Below, piece by piece: positions 26,689 to 35,978 of a stretch of 64,000 nucleotides of DNA (its first letter is position 1; every line of letters begins with the position of its first letter). Origin of the DNA: a bacterium. GTDB taxonomy: Bacteria > Bacillota > Bacilli > Lactobacillales > Streptococcaceae. The DNA is taken from contig CAJNBP010000003.1 of assembly GCA_905221035.1 (NCBI GenBank), positions 1 through 64,000 of the forward strand. The letters are read 5' to 3'. The position numbers were made by a program, and so were the translations under genes. The notes under the pieces were generated by a model. That model saw nothing but the letters and a program-made list of their open reading frames with translations, did no database searches and was not told the origin of the DNA.

Positions 26689-27573
26689 CTAGACTTCGGA
26701 ATCCCTTGCTCCTTTCTCATTCAGATAAACCACCTGGGTCTGTTTGACAAAGCCGATCTTTTCATATAAGCGTTTGGCACCTACGTTGCTGTCCTCTACT
26801 GCAATCTGAAATTCCTTATCATTTTGCTCAATCAGTTGGTTGACTAGAGATTTTGCTAAGTAGCTTCCATAGCCTTTTCCACGTTCAGGTTCCGATATTG
26901 CCAAACCATAGAAGTAATTCGTATTAGTCGATAAATCTACCGTGCAAGTTCCAATAACCTGACCGTCTTTTAACAAAATATATAAGCGACTTTCTAGATC
27001 CTTCAGAGCTTCAGCGACATATCTATCCACAATCTCTCTAGACTCATGTTCCTCTGAAAACGCCTGAAATTTTAACTGGCTAATTTGCTCCTGATACGAA
27101 CTATCTGCTAATAAAACTTCAAGATTAGAAACATTTGCTAACTGATAAGGCCTTCTATCCTTACCCAACCAGGTTTCTGTATCTTCATCCTCAACCAATC
27201 CCCAGTTGCTGACAAAATCAGGATGACGTTCTAGAAAAATACGTTCTGTCTGAAAAGTCACTGAACGAACAGGGAAAGAAGCCGTTTCTTTTTCAAAACT
27301 AGTAAACAATGCACGCGCAATTCCCTGACGACGATGATCTGGATGAACCAGTATCGCCACTTCCACATCTTGGTCATCAGCATAAACAGTTAAGAGACCA
27401 ACAAGTTCGCCTTTTTCATAATAAAGGAAAAAGGCGGGCATGTTCGGGTCAAAATTAAGCATATTAGAAAGATAAGGATCACGATAAGTCCCATCATAGG
27501 CTTGACAACAGTTAATTAGTTTTTTGGCCTCAAATAACTCTTCTTGGATCAACTTATTTCTTGCTTGAATCAT
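26689..27573 (-). CDS. Tandem GNAT acetyltransferase
   Basis: 294 residues with two GNAT folds. The acetyl-CoA loop motifs appear twice: HPDHRRQGIARAL (about 78-90) and SEPERGKGYGSYLAK in the second half. The substrate is unknown. It sits 11 bases after cysE in the pnp-cysE-GNAT-cysS-mrnC order that pneumococci also have. Confidence 0.85.
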   Translation of the reverse strand: MIQARNKLIQEELFEAKKLINCCQAYDGTYRDPYLSNMLNFDPNMPAFFLYYEKGELVGLLTVYADDQDVEVAILVHPDHRRQGIARALFTSFEKETASFPVRSVTFQTERIFLERHPDFVSNWGLVEDEDTETWLGKDRRPYQLANVSNLEVLLADSSYQEQISQLKFQAFSEEHESREIVDRYVAEALKDLESRLYILLKDGQVIGTCTVDLSTNTNYFYGLAISEPERGKGYGSYLAKSLVNQLIEQNDKEFQIAVEDSNVGAKRLYEKIGFVKQTQVVYLNEKGARDSEV

Positions 27574-27584
27574 ATAAGTATCCT

Positions 27585-28202
27585 CTACAAACCAGACGAT
27601 CTGTGACTGGCTTCTTTAGCCTGCTCGAGTTTATTGACGTAATACTCTCGTTTTTCTTCGACTTCGTGAATGACAGGCTCATCCTTCTTACCATGAAGGC
27701 GAACAATCTTAGCCGGAATACCAACAACCGTCACATCACTAGGTACGTCTGCGACGACAACTGCTGCTGCACCGACCTTGGCATTTTCACCGATTTCTAC
27801 CGGTCCGATGACTTGGGCATGGGCCGATATGAGTGCTCCTTTACGCACAGTCGGATGGCGTTTCCCTACATCCTTACCTGTCCCACCAAGAGTCACTCCG
27901 TGATAAAGAAGAACTCCTTTTTCAACAATCGCTGTTTCTCCAATCACCAAGCCTGAACCGTGGTCAATAAAGACACCTGAATCGATCTGAGCACCCGGAT
28001 GAATCTCAATCTGAGTCCAAAAGCGCCAAAACTGACTGTGCATCCGAGCCAGTAGTTTGAAGCCATGCTTCCAGAGAAAATGTGAGAGACGGTGGGCCGC
28101 CAAGGCCTTGACACCTGGATAAGTCAGCAAAACCTCCAAAGTGGTGCGGGCCGCTGGATCATTTTCTTTTACGATATCAATGGTTTCGCGCCACCATCCC
28201 AT
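27585..28202 (-). CDS. cysE: Serine O-acetyltransferase
   Basis: First step of cysteine synthesis: acetyl-CoA plus L-serine gives O-acetylserine. 205 residues with an N-terminal helical part and a left-handed beta-helix of hexapeptide repeats (IHPGAQIDSGVFIDHGSGLV region, catalytic DH pair). Placement upstream of cysS links cysteine supply with its tRNA charging. AAGGAG precedes the ATG. Confidence 0.95.
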   Translation of the reverse strand: MGWWRETIDIVKENDPAARTTLEVLLTYPGVKALAAHRLSHFLWKHGFKLLARMHSQFWRFWTQIEIHPGAQIDSGVFIDHGSGLVIGETAIVEKGVLLYHGVTLGGTGKDVGKRHPTVRKGALISAHAQVIGPVEIGENAKVGAAAVVVADVPSDVTVVGIPAKIVRLHGKKDEPVIHEVEEKREYYVNKLEQAKEASHRSSGL

Positions 28203-28217
28203 ACATTTCTCCTTTTC

Positions 28218-30431
28218 TTATTCTGAATCTTTTGGTGTTTCTGTAAATTCTTTCTTAGGTTTGTGGTCCTTGTGATGACGTGGGCGGTGAGGACGCTCTG
28301 ATTTTTCACCTTTTTCATCACGTTCAGGTTTTGGAGGACGAGGAAGAAGGGCTTTCATAGAAGCATCCACACGTCCTTTTTCATCAATCTTGATAACCTT
28401 AACATCAACTTCATCACCGATTGCTACCAAGTCTTCGACATTATTGGTACGCGTCCAAGCCATCTCAGAGATATGAACAAGGGCATCTGTCTTATCAAAG
28501 AGGTTGACAAAGGCACCAAATTTCTCGATACGAACGACTTTAGCATGGTAAACTTCATCCACCTTAGCTTCACGAACCAAACCAGCAATAATTTCTTTAG
28601 CACGGTTAATAGCATCTTGGTCGCTAGAGTAGATAGACACATTTCCTTCTTCGTCGATATCAATCTTAACTCCTGTTTCAGCGATAATCTTGTCGATAGT
28701 TTCGCCACCTTTACCGATAACAATCTTGATCTTGTCCACATCAATCTTGATGGTATCAATTTTCGGAGCAGTTGGAGCCAATTCTGGACGAACTTCTGGA
28801 ATGGTTGCTTCAATCACATCAAGGATTTCAAAACGCGCTTTCTTAGCTTGAGCAAGGGCCTCAGTCAAGATTTCTGCAGTGATTCCTTGAATCTTGATAT
28901 CCATTTGAAGGGCTGTAATCCCGTCACGAGTCCCTGCAACCTTAAAGTCCATGTCCCCAAAGTGGTCTTCCAAACCTTGGATATCTGTCAATACGGTATA
29001 GTTATTTCCATCTGAGATAAGTCCCATGGCAATACCAGCTACTGGCGCCTTAATTGGCACACCACCAGCCATAAGGGCAAGAGTTCCCGCACAGATAGAA
29101 GCTTGAGAGGAAGAACCGTTTGATTCCAAGACCTCTGCTACCAAGCGGATGGCATATGGGAATTCTTCCAAACTTGGCAAGACTTGAGCAAGAGCACGCT
29201 CACCGAGAGCACCGTGACCAATTTCACGACGACCTGGCGCACCGTAACGACCAGTTTCCCCTACAGAGTATTGAGGGAAGTTATAGTGGTGCATAAAGCG
29301 TTTCTTGTACTCAGGATCCAATCCATCGATGATTTGAGTTTCACCCATTGGAGCCAAAGTTAAGACAGAAAGGGCCTGAGTTTGCCCACGAGTAAAGAGA
29401 CCTGAACCGTGCACACGAGGAAGGAAGTCAACAACCGCATCTAAAGGACGGATTTCATCAACCTTACGACCGTCAGGACGCACCTTGTCTTCTGTGATCA
29501 AGCGGCGCACTTCAGCGTGCTCCATTTGTTCCAAGATTTCAGCCACATCACGCATGATACGGTCAAATTCTTCGTGGTCTGCATATTTTTCTTCATACAC
29601 AGCAGTCACTTGGTCTTTAACTGCTTGAGTTGCAGCTTCACGAGCCAATTTTTCTTCTACTTGAACCGCTTTTTGGAGGTCGCTGTTGTAGGCTGCGATG
29701 ATTTCAGCTTGCAATTCAGCATCTACATGAAGCAATTCCACTTCTGCTTTTTCTTTACCCACTGCAGCAACGATTTCTTCTTGGAAGGCAATCAATTCTT
29801 TGACTGCTTCGTGCCCTTTGAGAAGAGCTTCCAACATGATTTCTTCTGACAATTCTTTGGCACCAGACTCAACCATGTTGATAGCGTGTTTGGTACCAGC
29901 TACTGTCAATTCAAGGAGAGATCGCTCTGCTTGTTCTTGACTTGGGTTGATGATGATTTCACCGTCGACATAGCCCACCTGTACCCCAGCAATTGGTCCA
30001 TCAAATGGAATATCTGAAATAGAAAGTGCCAAGGATGAACCAAACATAGCAGCCATTGGTGCAGAAGCATTTTCATCATAAGAAAGCACTGTATTGATAA
30101 CTTGTACTTCATTACGGAAACCTTCCGCAAACATAGGACGGATTGGACGGTCAATCAAACGCGCTGTCAAAGTCGCATCCGTTGAAGGGCGTCCTTCACG
30201 TTTCATAAAGCCACCAGGAAACTTCCCAGCTGCATACATTTTTTCTTCATAGTTGACTTGAAGTGGGAAGAAATCCCCAGTCGCCATCTTCTTAGACATA
30301 ACGGCCGCAGTCAAGACAGTTGACTCACCGTAACGCACGACAACAGAGCCATTTGCTTGCTTAGCAACCTGACCAGTCTCTACAATCAACTCACGACCCG
30401 CAAAAGTCGTTTGAAACACTTGTTTTGTCAT
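28218..30431 (-). CDS. pnp: Polyribonucleotide nucleotidyltransferase (PNPase)
   Basis: A phosphorolytic 3'-5' exoribonuclease of the degradosome. 737 residues: two RNase PH domains, a KH domain ([16 protein letters not shown]) and an S1 domain ([15 protein letters not shown]), ending in a basic, Pro- and His-rich tail. The start MTKQVF is chosen because AAAGGGGAT precedes it; a longer frame runs into the promoter. The gene leads the pnp-cysE-GNAT-cysS-mrnC series, and cysE follows by 15 bases. Confidence 0.97.
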   Translation of the reverse strand: MTKQVFQTTFAGRELIVETGQVAKQANGSVVVRYGESTVLTAAVMSKKMATGDFFPLQVNYEEKMYAAGKFPGGFMKREGRPSTDATLTARLIDRPIRPMFAEGFRNEVQVINTVLSYDENASAPMAAMFGSSLALSISDIPFDGPIAGVQVGYVDGEIIINPSQEQAERSLLELTVAGTKHAINMVESGAKELSEEIMLEALLKGHEAVKELIAFQEEIVAAVGKEKAEVELLHVDAELQAEIIAAYNSDLQKAVQVEEKLAREAATQAVKDQVTAVYEEKYADHEEFDRIMRDVAEILEQMEHAEVRRLITEDKVRPDGRKVDEIRPLDAVVDFLPRVHGSGLFTRGQTQALSVLTLAPMGETQIIDGLDPEYKKRFMHHYNFPQYSVGETGRYGAPGRREIGHGALGERALAQVLPSLEEFPYAIRLVAEVLESNGSSSQASICAGTLALMAGGVPIKAPVAGIAMGLISDGNNYTVLTDIQGLEDHFGDMDFKVAGTRDGITALQMDIKIQGITAEILTEALAQAKKARFEILDVIEATIPEVRPELAPTAPKIDTIKIDVDKIKIVIGKGGETIDKIIAETGVKIDIDEEGNVSIYSSDQDAINRAKEIIAGLVREAKVDEVYHAKVVRIEKFGAFVNLFDKTDALVHISEMAWTRTNNVEDLVAIGDEVDVKVIKIDEKGRVDASMKALLPRPPKPERDEKGEKSERPHRPRHHKDHKPKKEFTETPKDSE

Positions 30432-30455
30432 TTTAATCCCCTTTGGATTGATGTA

Positions 30456-30482
30456 ATTATACGCCTTGCCTACAAAGATCAA
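30456..30482 (-). promoter_or_regulatory. pnp promoter
   Basis: TATAAT (plus-strand ATTATA 30456-30461) with TTGATC 15 bases away or CTTGAT 16 bases away on the minus strand. Confidence 0.6.
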
Positions 30483-30517
30483 GATACTAAGGACGTCAAA
30501 AGCAAAGTAAAAATAGG

Positions 30518-30675
30518 AAACTGACGAAGTCTTCGATGAAGACAAGACAGTTTATCTTTTTTACACAGCTTTTCGGCCGGGTTCAATTACGCATGATAGC
30601 AGAGATTGACGCAGTGTGCGATGCACACCAGGAAATCTATCTTTTTCACTAGGGATTTAGCCCGTGTTCAACTAC
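30518..30675. repeat. Two tandem copies of a structured extragenic repeat
   Basis: Copies at 30518-30590 and 30604-30675, offset 85 bases. Both have an outer stem (AAACT with AGTTT; AGATT with AATCT), an inner six-base stem with loop GAT (GTCTTC/GAAGAC; GTGTGC/GCACAC) and a shared tail (TATCTTTTT then GTTCAA.TAC). Four paired positions differ between copies, each with a compensating change. The repeat lies upstream of the pnp promoter. I do not recognise it as BOX, RUP or SPRITE. Confidence 0.7.
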
Positions 30676-30802
30676 CTAGATACTTTGAAAAGTTTAAAAA
30701 TATTATTCTTTAGTATTTGTCCTTTTTATAGCAGATTTGAATAGTTAAAAATCTGTTAATACCCTCATCTTTGTATCAAGTACGTACAGAGTCTATTTTA
30801 TC

Positions 30803-30824
30803 ATATTTTTCTTAAAAAGTGCGG
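30803..30824. repeat. Short direct repeat downstream of metF (copy 1)
   Basis: 22 bases ending AAAAAGTGCGG; 19 of 22 match 34374-34395 in the same orientation. The two copies flank metE-metF. Confidence 0.5.
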
Positions 30825-30835
30825 TCTTTACCATT

Positions 30836-30872
30836 AAAAAGGAACCATTCCCCTCACCTGAGAAGAATGGTT
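30836..30872 (-). terminator. metE-metF terminator
   Basis: AACCATTC and GAATGGTT arms on the minus strand, with five T after CC. The plus strand also has a T-run, so it may act in both directions. Confidence 0.85.
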
Positions 30873-30881
30873 TGCTTTTTA

Positions 30882-31748
30882 TTATCCTAGAGACTGATGA
30901 TTAAACAAAGCATGGGTTGCTTGGTGGATGTATTTTGCTGTATCCGCATTGTTCATAGTGTAGAGATGCACACCTGCGACATCCTGGGTTACCAAGTCCA
31001 CGATTTGGTCCACTGCATAGGCAAGTCCTGCTGCTCTGAGCGACTCAGGGTCATGCTCATACTTGTCTAAGATGGCTTTAAATTTACGTGGAAGATGGAT
31101 ATTCTCACAAGTTTTCAAGAGGCGGAGAGCCTGATTTCGATTCAGAATTGGCATAATGCCTGCATGAATAGGAACATCAATCCCAGCCAAGATGCACTTG
31201 TCTTGGAAATCATAGAATCGCTCATTGTCAAAGAAAAGCTGAGTCACAAGGCTCGAACAACCTGCATCCACTTTCTTCTTAAGATTTTGAATATCTGAAA
31301 TCTGATTTGGTGAATCTGGATGCCCTTCTGGATAACAAGCACCAACAATATCAAAGTGAGGAGCTTGTTCCTTGATGAACTCAATCAAGTCAGTCGCGTA
31401 GCGGAAATCCTTTTGCGGCTCCACATCTGGAATAATATCCCCACGAAGAGCCAAGATTTTCTGTACCCCAACCTTGTCCAAGTCAGCAATGGTTTCAGCA
31501 ACCTTGTCCTTGGTCAAATAAATGGCTGGCAAGTGAGCAATAGTCGGAATCGCCAAGTCATTTTGGATAAAGTCAGCCAAACGAACCGTCGTTTCCTTGA
31601 TATTAAATTTATTATTGCTGGCAGTCACACTGATAAAGTGGGGAGCCAACTCCTGCATATCTTGAAGAGCAGAAATAATCTTATCATTACCCACGGCTGG
31701 GTTGGGAGGGAACACTTCAAATGAGAGTGACGGTGTTTGGCGTGACAT
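30882..31748 (-). CDS. metF: 5,10-methylenetetrahydrofolate reductase
   Basis: A flavoenzyme making 5-methyl-THF, the methyl donor for MetE in methionine synthesis. 288 residues; the N-terminal SFEVFPP and the TAHLPAIYL-type barrel segments are typical of MTHFR. It follows metE by about 100 bases without a visible terminator, so the two form an operon under the MET-box. Confidence 0.95.
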   Translation of the reverse strand: MSRQTPSLSFEVFPPNPAVGNDKIISALQDMQELAPHFISVTASNNKFNIKETTVRLADFIQNDLAIPTIAHLPAIYLTKDKVAETIADLDKVGVQKILALRGDIIPDVEPQKDFRYATDLIEFIKEQAPHFDIVGACYPEGHPDSPNQISDIQNLKKKVDAGCSSLVTQLFFDNERFYDFQDKCILAGIDVPIHAGIMPILNRNQALRLLKTCENIHLPRKFKAILDKYEHDPESLRAAGLAYAVDQIVDLVTQDVAGVHLYTMNNADTAKYIHQATHALFNHQSLG

Positions 31749-31850
31749 AGTCCTTATCCTTTTCTAATTGATTTTTTCGTTAGCTGGACTCTTAGAATCC
31801 AATTGAAACAGGCAGATTGACCAAACAGTGCTTCTTGAGAAATCCTTATC

Positions 31851-34100
31851 TTACAATTTCTCACGCGCAGCTTTAGCTGCTTCAACAAGGCGGATCAAGC
31901 TTTCTTTTGTTTCTGGAATACCACGTGTTTTCAAACCACAGTCAGGGTTGATCCAAACTTTCTTGCTTGGCACTTTAGCAAGGATGGCTTCGATTGTGTT
32001 GTCGATTTCGCCTTCATTTGGCACACGAGGTGAGTGGATATCGTAAACCCCAGGTCCTACTTCTGTTTGGAAGTTTTTCGCTTTGAGTTCGTCCAAGATT
32101 TCAAGGTTTGAACGGCTAGCCTCAAATGAGATAACGTCCGCATCCAAGTTGTCGATAGCTGGGATGATATCTGTAAATTCTGAGTAACACATGTGAGTGT
32201 GGATTTGTGTGTCTGGCGCTACTGTTGAGTGTACCAAGCGGAAGGCAGGAATTGCCCAGTCAAGGTAGTCTTCGTACCAGTCGCTACGACGGAGTGGCAA
32301 TTTCTCACGAAGAGCAGCCTCGTCGATTTGGATGATTTTCACACCAGCAGCTTCAAGGTCAAGTACTTCATCCTTGATAGCAAGGGCGATTTGAAGAGTA
32401 GAATCCTTGATAGAGATGTCTTCACGTGGGAATGACCAGTTGAGGATGGTAACAGGTCCAGTCAACATACCTTTAACAGGTTTGTTTGTACGGCTTTGTG
32501 CATAGCTAGACCATTTAACAGTAATAGGGTTGAGACGAGTTACATCACCCCAGATGATTGGTGGTTTCACCCCACGCATACCGTATGATTGTACCCAACC
32601 ATTTTTAGAGAAGAGGTAACCTGACAAGTTTTGACCGAAGTACTCAACCATGTCATTACGCTCGAACTCACCGTGAACAAGGACATCAAAGTCGATATCT
32701 TCTTGCCATTTGATCCATTCATCGATCGTTTCAGCAAGGAAAGCGTCGTACTCTTCTTGAGACAATTCACCTTTACGGTAAGCCAAACGTTTAGCACGAA
32801 CTTCTTTTGTTTGAGGGAATGAACCGATAGTTGTTGTTGGAAGAGCTGGAAGTTTGAAAGCTTCTTCTTGAATAGCTTCACGTTCTGCAAATGCTGGCAA
32901 ACGAGTGTAGTCTGCGTCTGTCAAGCCAGCGATACGCGCACGAAGTTCCGCATTTTCACCCACACGTTCAGTCGCAAAGAGTTCTTTGTTAGCTGCAAGA
33001 GCTTGTTCACCTTGACCATTGCGGATGGCATCCAAGTCACGGATTTCATCCAATTTTTCAACCGCAAAGGCAAAGTGGTTCAAGATAGCTGGTTCAAATT
33101 CTTCGTTAGCTGTTGTAAATGGCACATGAAGAAGTGAGCATGAGCTTGTCAAAACAATGTTTTCAGCTGGGATTTGCTCAAGAACAGCCAAGCTCTTTTC
33201 ATAGTTGTTACGCCAGATGTTTTTACCATTGACAATACCTGCATAAAGAGTCTTGTCAGCTGGGAAACCACCTTTAACAAGTTCAAGAGTTTTCTTACCT
33301 TCAACGAAGTCAAGACCGATAGCATCTACTGGCAAGTTTACAAGATCAGCGTAAACGTCACGAACGTCTCCGAAGTAAGTTTGAAGCAAGACTTCAAGAC
33401 CTTTTTTGTCAGCCAAAAGCTTGTTGTAAAGGTTCAAGAAGAGAGCTTTTTCTTCGGCTGTCAAGTCTTTGACAAGAGCAGCTTCATCCAATTGGATGCG
33501 AGTCGCACCAAGTTCAGCCAATTTAGCAAAAACTTCTTGGTAAGCAGCAACTAAGCTGTCTACGAAATCTTCTGCTTTCACACCTTCTTCAAAATCTGAC
33601 AATTGAAGGAAAGTGAATGGACCTACAAGAACAGGACGAGTGTTGAGACCAAGTTCTTTAGCTTCTTGGAACTCATCGAAAATCTTGTGACCTGCAAGTT
33701 TAACTTGAGTGTCTTTTTCAAACTTAGGAACGATGTAATGGTAGTTAGTGTTGAACCATTTCTTCATTGGAAGAGCGCGAACATCCCCTTTTTCTCCTTG
33801 GTAACCACGACCCAAGGCAAAGTAGCGCTCAAGGTCAGACAAGTCCAAGTTTTGAACAGATGCAGGTACCACGTTGAAAAGGAAAGCTGCATCTAGGAAG
33901 TTGTCATAGTGAGAAAAGTCATTTGATGGGATTTCAGTGATGCCTTTTTCTTTGACAATATTCCAGTGTTTAGCACGCAAGTCTTTTGCGGCTGCCAAGA
34001 GTTCTTCTTCTGAGATTTCTTTTCTAAAGTATTTTTCAGTTGTAAATTTTAATTCGCGGAATTCGCCCAAACGAGGGAAACCGATGATTGTAGTTGACAT
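31851..34100 (-). CDS. metE: Cobalamin-independent methionine synthase
   Basis: Transfers the methyl group of 5-methyl-THF (polyglutamate) to homocysteine. 749 residues in two barrels; the C-terminal zinc site is visible in [10 protein letters not shown] and [11 protein letters not shown]. The start [13 protein letters not shown] has GGAGG upstream; a longer frame reads through the promoter. It is preceded by a MET-box palindrome. Confidence 0.97.
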   Translation of the reverse strand: MSTTIIGFPRLGEFRELKFTTEKYFRKEISEEELLAAAKDLRAKHWNIVKEKGITEIPSNDFSHYDNFLDAAFLFNVVPASVQNLDLSDLERYFALGRGYQGEKGDVRALPMKKWFNTNYHYIVPKFEKDTQVKLAGHKIFDEFQEAKELGLNTRPVLVGPFTFLQLSDFEEGVKAEDFVDSLVAAYQEVFAKLAELGATRIQLDEAALVKDLTAEEKALFLNLYNKLLADKKGLEVLLQTYFGDVRDVYADLVNLPVDAIGLDFVEGKKTLELVKGGFPADKTLYAGIVNGKNIWRNNYEKSLAVLEQIPAENIVLTSSCSLLHVPFTTANEEFEPAILNHFAFAVEKLDEIRDLDAIRNGQGEQALAANKELFATERVGENAELRARIAGLTDADYTRLPAFAEREAIQEEAFKLPALPTTTIGSFPQTKEVRAKRLAYRKGELSQEEYDAFLAETIDEWIKWQEDIDFDVLVHGEFERNDMVEYFGQNLSGYLFSKNGWVQSYGMRGVKPPIIWGDVTRLNPITVKWSSYAQSRTNKPVKGMLTGPVTILNWSFPREDISIKDSTLQIALAIKDEVLDLEAAGVKIIQIDEAALREKLPLRRSDWYEDYLDWAIPAFRLVHSTVAPDTQIHTHMCYSEFTDIIPAIDNLDADVISFEASRSNLEILDELKAKNFQTEVGPGVYDIHSPRVPNEGEIDNTIEAILAKVPSKKVWINPDCGLKTRGIPETKESLIRLVEAAKAAREKL

Positions 34101-34180
34101 GATGTGTCCTCCAAAATTTGTTGTTGAAACTATCTTAACAGAAAAGAAAGCGTCTGTATAATTGTAAAAAATTAGGCTTT

Positions 34181-34201
34181 GATATAGTTTGAAACTATAT
34201 C
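34181..34201. promoter_or_regulatory. MET-box operator
   Basis: Perfect palindrome with arms GATATAGTTT and AAACTATATC around one base. It matches the MetR/MtaR site described for streptococci (TATAGTTT-N-AAACTATA). LysR-type control of metE-metF by methionine/homocysteine status is expected. Confidence 0.8.
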
Positions 34202-34212
34202 TCTGTTTTAGA

Positions 34213-34248
34213 CAAAAGAAAAAGACTTGAGACAACTGCCTCAAATCC
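34213..34248 (-). terminator. Terminator upstream of metE
   Basis: GATTTGAG and CTCAAGTC arms on the minus strand, then TTTTTCTTTT. It isolates the metE promoter from transcription coming out of the accessory block. Confidence 0.75.
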
Positions 34249-34373
34249 TTTGTATAGCTTATTTTTAGCTGTGTTTTAGTTGGAATACTCAAACACGTTA
34301 TTAGTAATTCTTATAAGTGACTATGACTTGTTATTAGAAAAGACTATAGGTTGATTTTTCTTTTGTAATTCTG

Positions 34374-34395
34374 ATATTTCCCTGAAAAAGTGCGG
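34374..34395. repeat. Short direct repeat upstream of metE (copy 2)
   Basis: Partner of 30803-30824, same orientation, 19 of 22 bases matching. Confidence 0.5.
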
Positions 34396-34452
34396 ACGGA
34401 AGGTGAAATTATCCAGTGGATTATTTTAGCCAACCAAGTAATTTCATCCCTA

Positions 34453-34746
34453 TCAACTCTTTCTCTGTTCGAGTGGGACGATTGCTAGTGTCTTTCCTAA
34501 ACTGGCTAGGACTTTTAAGACTGTGTCCAACTGAGGACTAGTCTTGCCTGTTTCCATTCTAGCTATGACAGGCTGGCTTACTCCACTAAGTTCTTCTAAC
34601 TTTTTCTGGCTGATTCCTTGCTCATGTCTGGCTTCAATCAACTCACTCATGATAGCCACTCGCATATCGCTTTCAAGGATTTCCTCCTCGGTAAAGAGTT
34701 CAGATCGGACATCCTTCCAATTACTCCCAACGGCACTATTCTTCAT
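34453..34746 (-). CDS. HigA-like XRE-family antitoxin
   Basis: 97 residues with a helix-turn-helix: GISQKKLEELSGVSQPVIAR followed by METGKTSPQLDTVLKVLASL. The family pairs with HigB-type mRNA-cleaving toxins and represses its own operon. Here only a C-terminal scrap of a toxin precedes it, in the usual overlapping arrangement. The ATG at 34746 has GAGGGG upstream. It is probably an orphan antitoxin or a regulator. Confidence 0.8.
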   Translation of the reverse strand: MKNSAVGSNWKDVRSELFTEEEILESDMRVAIMSELIEARHEQGISQKKLEELSGVSQPVIARMETGKTSPQLDTVLKVLASLGKTLAIVPLEQRKS

Positions 34747-34792
34747 CACTTACCCCTCTTTCTTTTAAGTCCTTCAGTTCACGCTCTGCTCC
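34736..34792 (-). pseudogene. Vestige of a HigB-like toxin gene
   Basis: Just before and overlapping the HigA-like start there is an 18-codon frame reading GAERELKDLKERGVSDEE and ending in TAG, with a stop codon immediately upstream and no start. Its charged helical pattern resembles the C terminus of Gp49-like HigB toxins, and the overlap with the antitoxin start is the usual HigBA layout. The rest of the toxin is missing. Confidence 0.5.
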
Positions 34793-34840
34793 TTAGAAAT
34801 TATAACTCTAAAGTTATTAAAAGTAAATCCCAACACTCAT

Positions 34841-34872
34841 AAAAAAAGACCTTAGAAAAATTCTAAAGGTCT
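34841..34872 (-). terminator. Terminator after the pyrimidine-dimer glycosylase-like gene
   Basis: AGACCTTTAGAA and TTCTAAGGTCT pair on the minus strand with a run of seven T. Confidence 0.85.
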
Positions 34873-34932
34873 CATCTTTATTATTCGAAAAAAATTACGG
34901 GAAGAATTCTAAATTAGAGATAATCCTTACTA

Positions 34933-35298
34933 TTACTCCAACTCGATCCCCTTCTCTCGGAGATTGTCCAGACACTCCTTATAGTAGGCAACATCATGCT
35001 CACTATAGATAGGACTTTTCAGCTTTCCCTCTACTAAGTCTTGATAAGGAGGGCAGGTCTTGCCACGATAGTTCTTGTCCAGCCACTCTGGACTGACATT
35101 GTAGCCACGGTTAGCCATTTCCTCCATGATTAAGCGATGATAGGCATAGAGACGATAAGGCGAATGGGTAAAAACATAGTCCACTGTCGCATGCTTTCTG
35201 CCCCAGCCATTGCCACGTAGGGCGCAACACTCTCGATGTTGCCCCAAGAGTTGAGGACGGGGAAGCTGTGAAATCAAAGCCTCATGCCAAAGTCTCAT
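34933..35298 (-). CDS. Pyrimidine-dimer DNA glycosylase-like protein (TIGR02328/Pyr_excise type)
   Basis: 121 residues beginning MRLWHEALISQLPRPQLLGQ, with His and Arg rich surroundings (QHRECCALRG). This opening is characteristic of small proteins assigned to the T4 endonuclease V-like group. A role in UV-damage repair is inferred from the family only. It overlaps the DUF1722 gene by 17 bases and is followed by a terminator. Confidence 0.7.
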   Translation of the reverse strand: MRLWHEALISQLPRPQLLGQHRECCALRGNGWGRKHATVDYVFTHSPYRLYAYHRLIMEEMANRGYNVSPEWLDKNYRGKTCPPYQDLVEGKLKSPIYSEHDVAYYKECLDNLREKGIELE

Positions 35299-35686
35299 GG
35301 GAATCTCCTTTCAATAAAGTCGAATGTTGCAAGTAGGTATTTGGATAGCTTTCAAGCAAATCTCGGGTTTTCGCAATCACATCTTCCTTGGAAGCCAGAC
35401 CACAGCGATACCGATCCAGCAAGAGCATATAGTCCTTACGCTCAGCATCTGTCGCTTTCTTTTTAAAATAGCCCCAAACATGCTGAAAGGCATTGCAAAC
35501 CTGACCCCTGTGCTCTGGAATCTGGCAGGCACGGTCAATCATCTCTTGAACCAGACTCACCTCCACCTCTTCATTCTTGAGATACTGACGAATCTCATTG
35601 TAAATATTGCTAGAATGACTCAAAACGAGGTATTTGTTTCTCGCCCAGAGTTGCTGACAAAGAGCACGTTGGTTGTTATTATTCAT
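35282..35686 (-). CDS. DUF1722 (YbgA-like) protein
   Basis: 134 residues. The segment NAFQHVWGYFKKKATDAERK (about 85-104) is the DUF1722 hallmark. In other bacteria this domain is found alone or fused to another domain, often next to photolyase genes. Here it is joined to a dimer-glycosylase-like gene, so the pair may act in UV repair. That function is inference. Confidence 0.75.
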   Translation of the reverse strand: MNNNNQRALCQQLWARNKYLVLSHSSNIYNEIRQYLKNEEVEVSLVQEMIDRACQIPEHRGQVCNAFQHVWGYFKKKATDAERKDYMLLLDRYRCGLASKEDVIAKTRDLLESYPNTYLQHSTLLKGDSHETLA

Positions 35687-35705
35687 ATTTGAGATTATAC
35701 CATGT

Positions 35706-35978
35706 TTACTCTATGATTTCCGCAATTTTTACATCGTAGGCATTTTGAAGATTGAGCCAAGTTATTATCGAAATGTTAGTAATCTTTGCTAACTTCCGAG
35801 CAATATCATTACTAATTGATTCCTCACCATTCACTAATTTATAGAGCTTCATTTCAGAAATTCCTAAACGCTCCGCAAATTCTTTCTGCGTTAGGTTATA
35901 ATCTTCAATCAACTCTTCAACGTACTGACCTGGATGAAAAGCAATCAGGTCTTTGTATTCCACAATTTTATTACTCAT
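35706..35978 (-). CDS. HigA-family XRE antitoxin, orphan
   Basis: 90 residues; HPGQYVEELIEDYNLTQKEF and the following ERLGISEMKLYKLVNGEESI are typical of HigA antitoxins with the conserved N-terminal HPG motif. AGGAGG precedes ATG. No HigB toxin is recognisable on either side. It could be an orphan regulator of the cassette upstream of it. Confidence 0.82.
   Translation of the reverse strand: MSNKIVEYKDLIAFHPGQYVEELIEDYNLTQKEFAERLGISEMKLYKLVNGEESISNDIARKLAKITNISIITWLNLQNAYDVKIAEIIE

Larger units (their letters stand above)
30432..30881. other. 450-base intergenic region between pnp and metF
   Basis: No gene is seen. From left to right it holds the pnp leader and promoter, a two-copy structured repeat (30518-30675), an AT-rich stretch with inverted repeat CAGATTT...AAATCTG (30732-30755), one copy of a short direct repeat shared with the metE upstream region (30803-30824), and the metF terminator. 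Confidence 0.7.
34101..34452. other. 352-base intergenic region upstream of metE
   Basis: No gene is seen. It contains the metE leader with a half MET-box (GAAACTATCTTA near 34125), the full MET-box, a minus-strand terminator, the second copy of the short direct repeat, and an inverted structure at 34402-34450 (GAAATTA with TAATTTC plus inner ATCC.GTGGAT) just after the HigA-like gene. Confidence 0.6.

Noticed and set aside
28473..29015. 180-residue plus-strand frame opposite pnp
   Set aside because: Cys- and Phe-rich composition typical of an antisense shadow of a GC-biased gene; no start signal.
30732..30755. Inverted repeat as a terminator
   Set aside because: The seven-base stem has no T-run on either strand, so it is left as an unexplained palindrome.
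30812..30824. AAGTGCGGT, the Pasteurellaceae DNA-uptake core
   Set aside because: One exact nine-base match is expected about every 130 kb per strand by chance; the second similar site (34390) ends in A, and streptococci do not use this signal.
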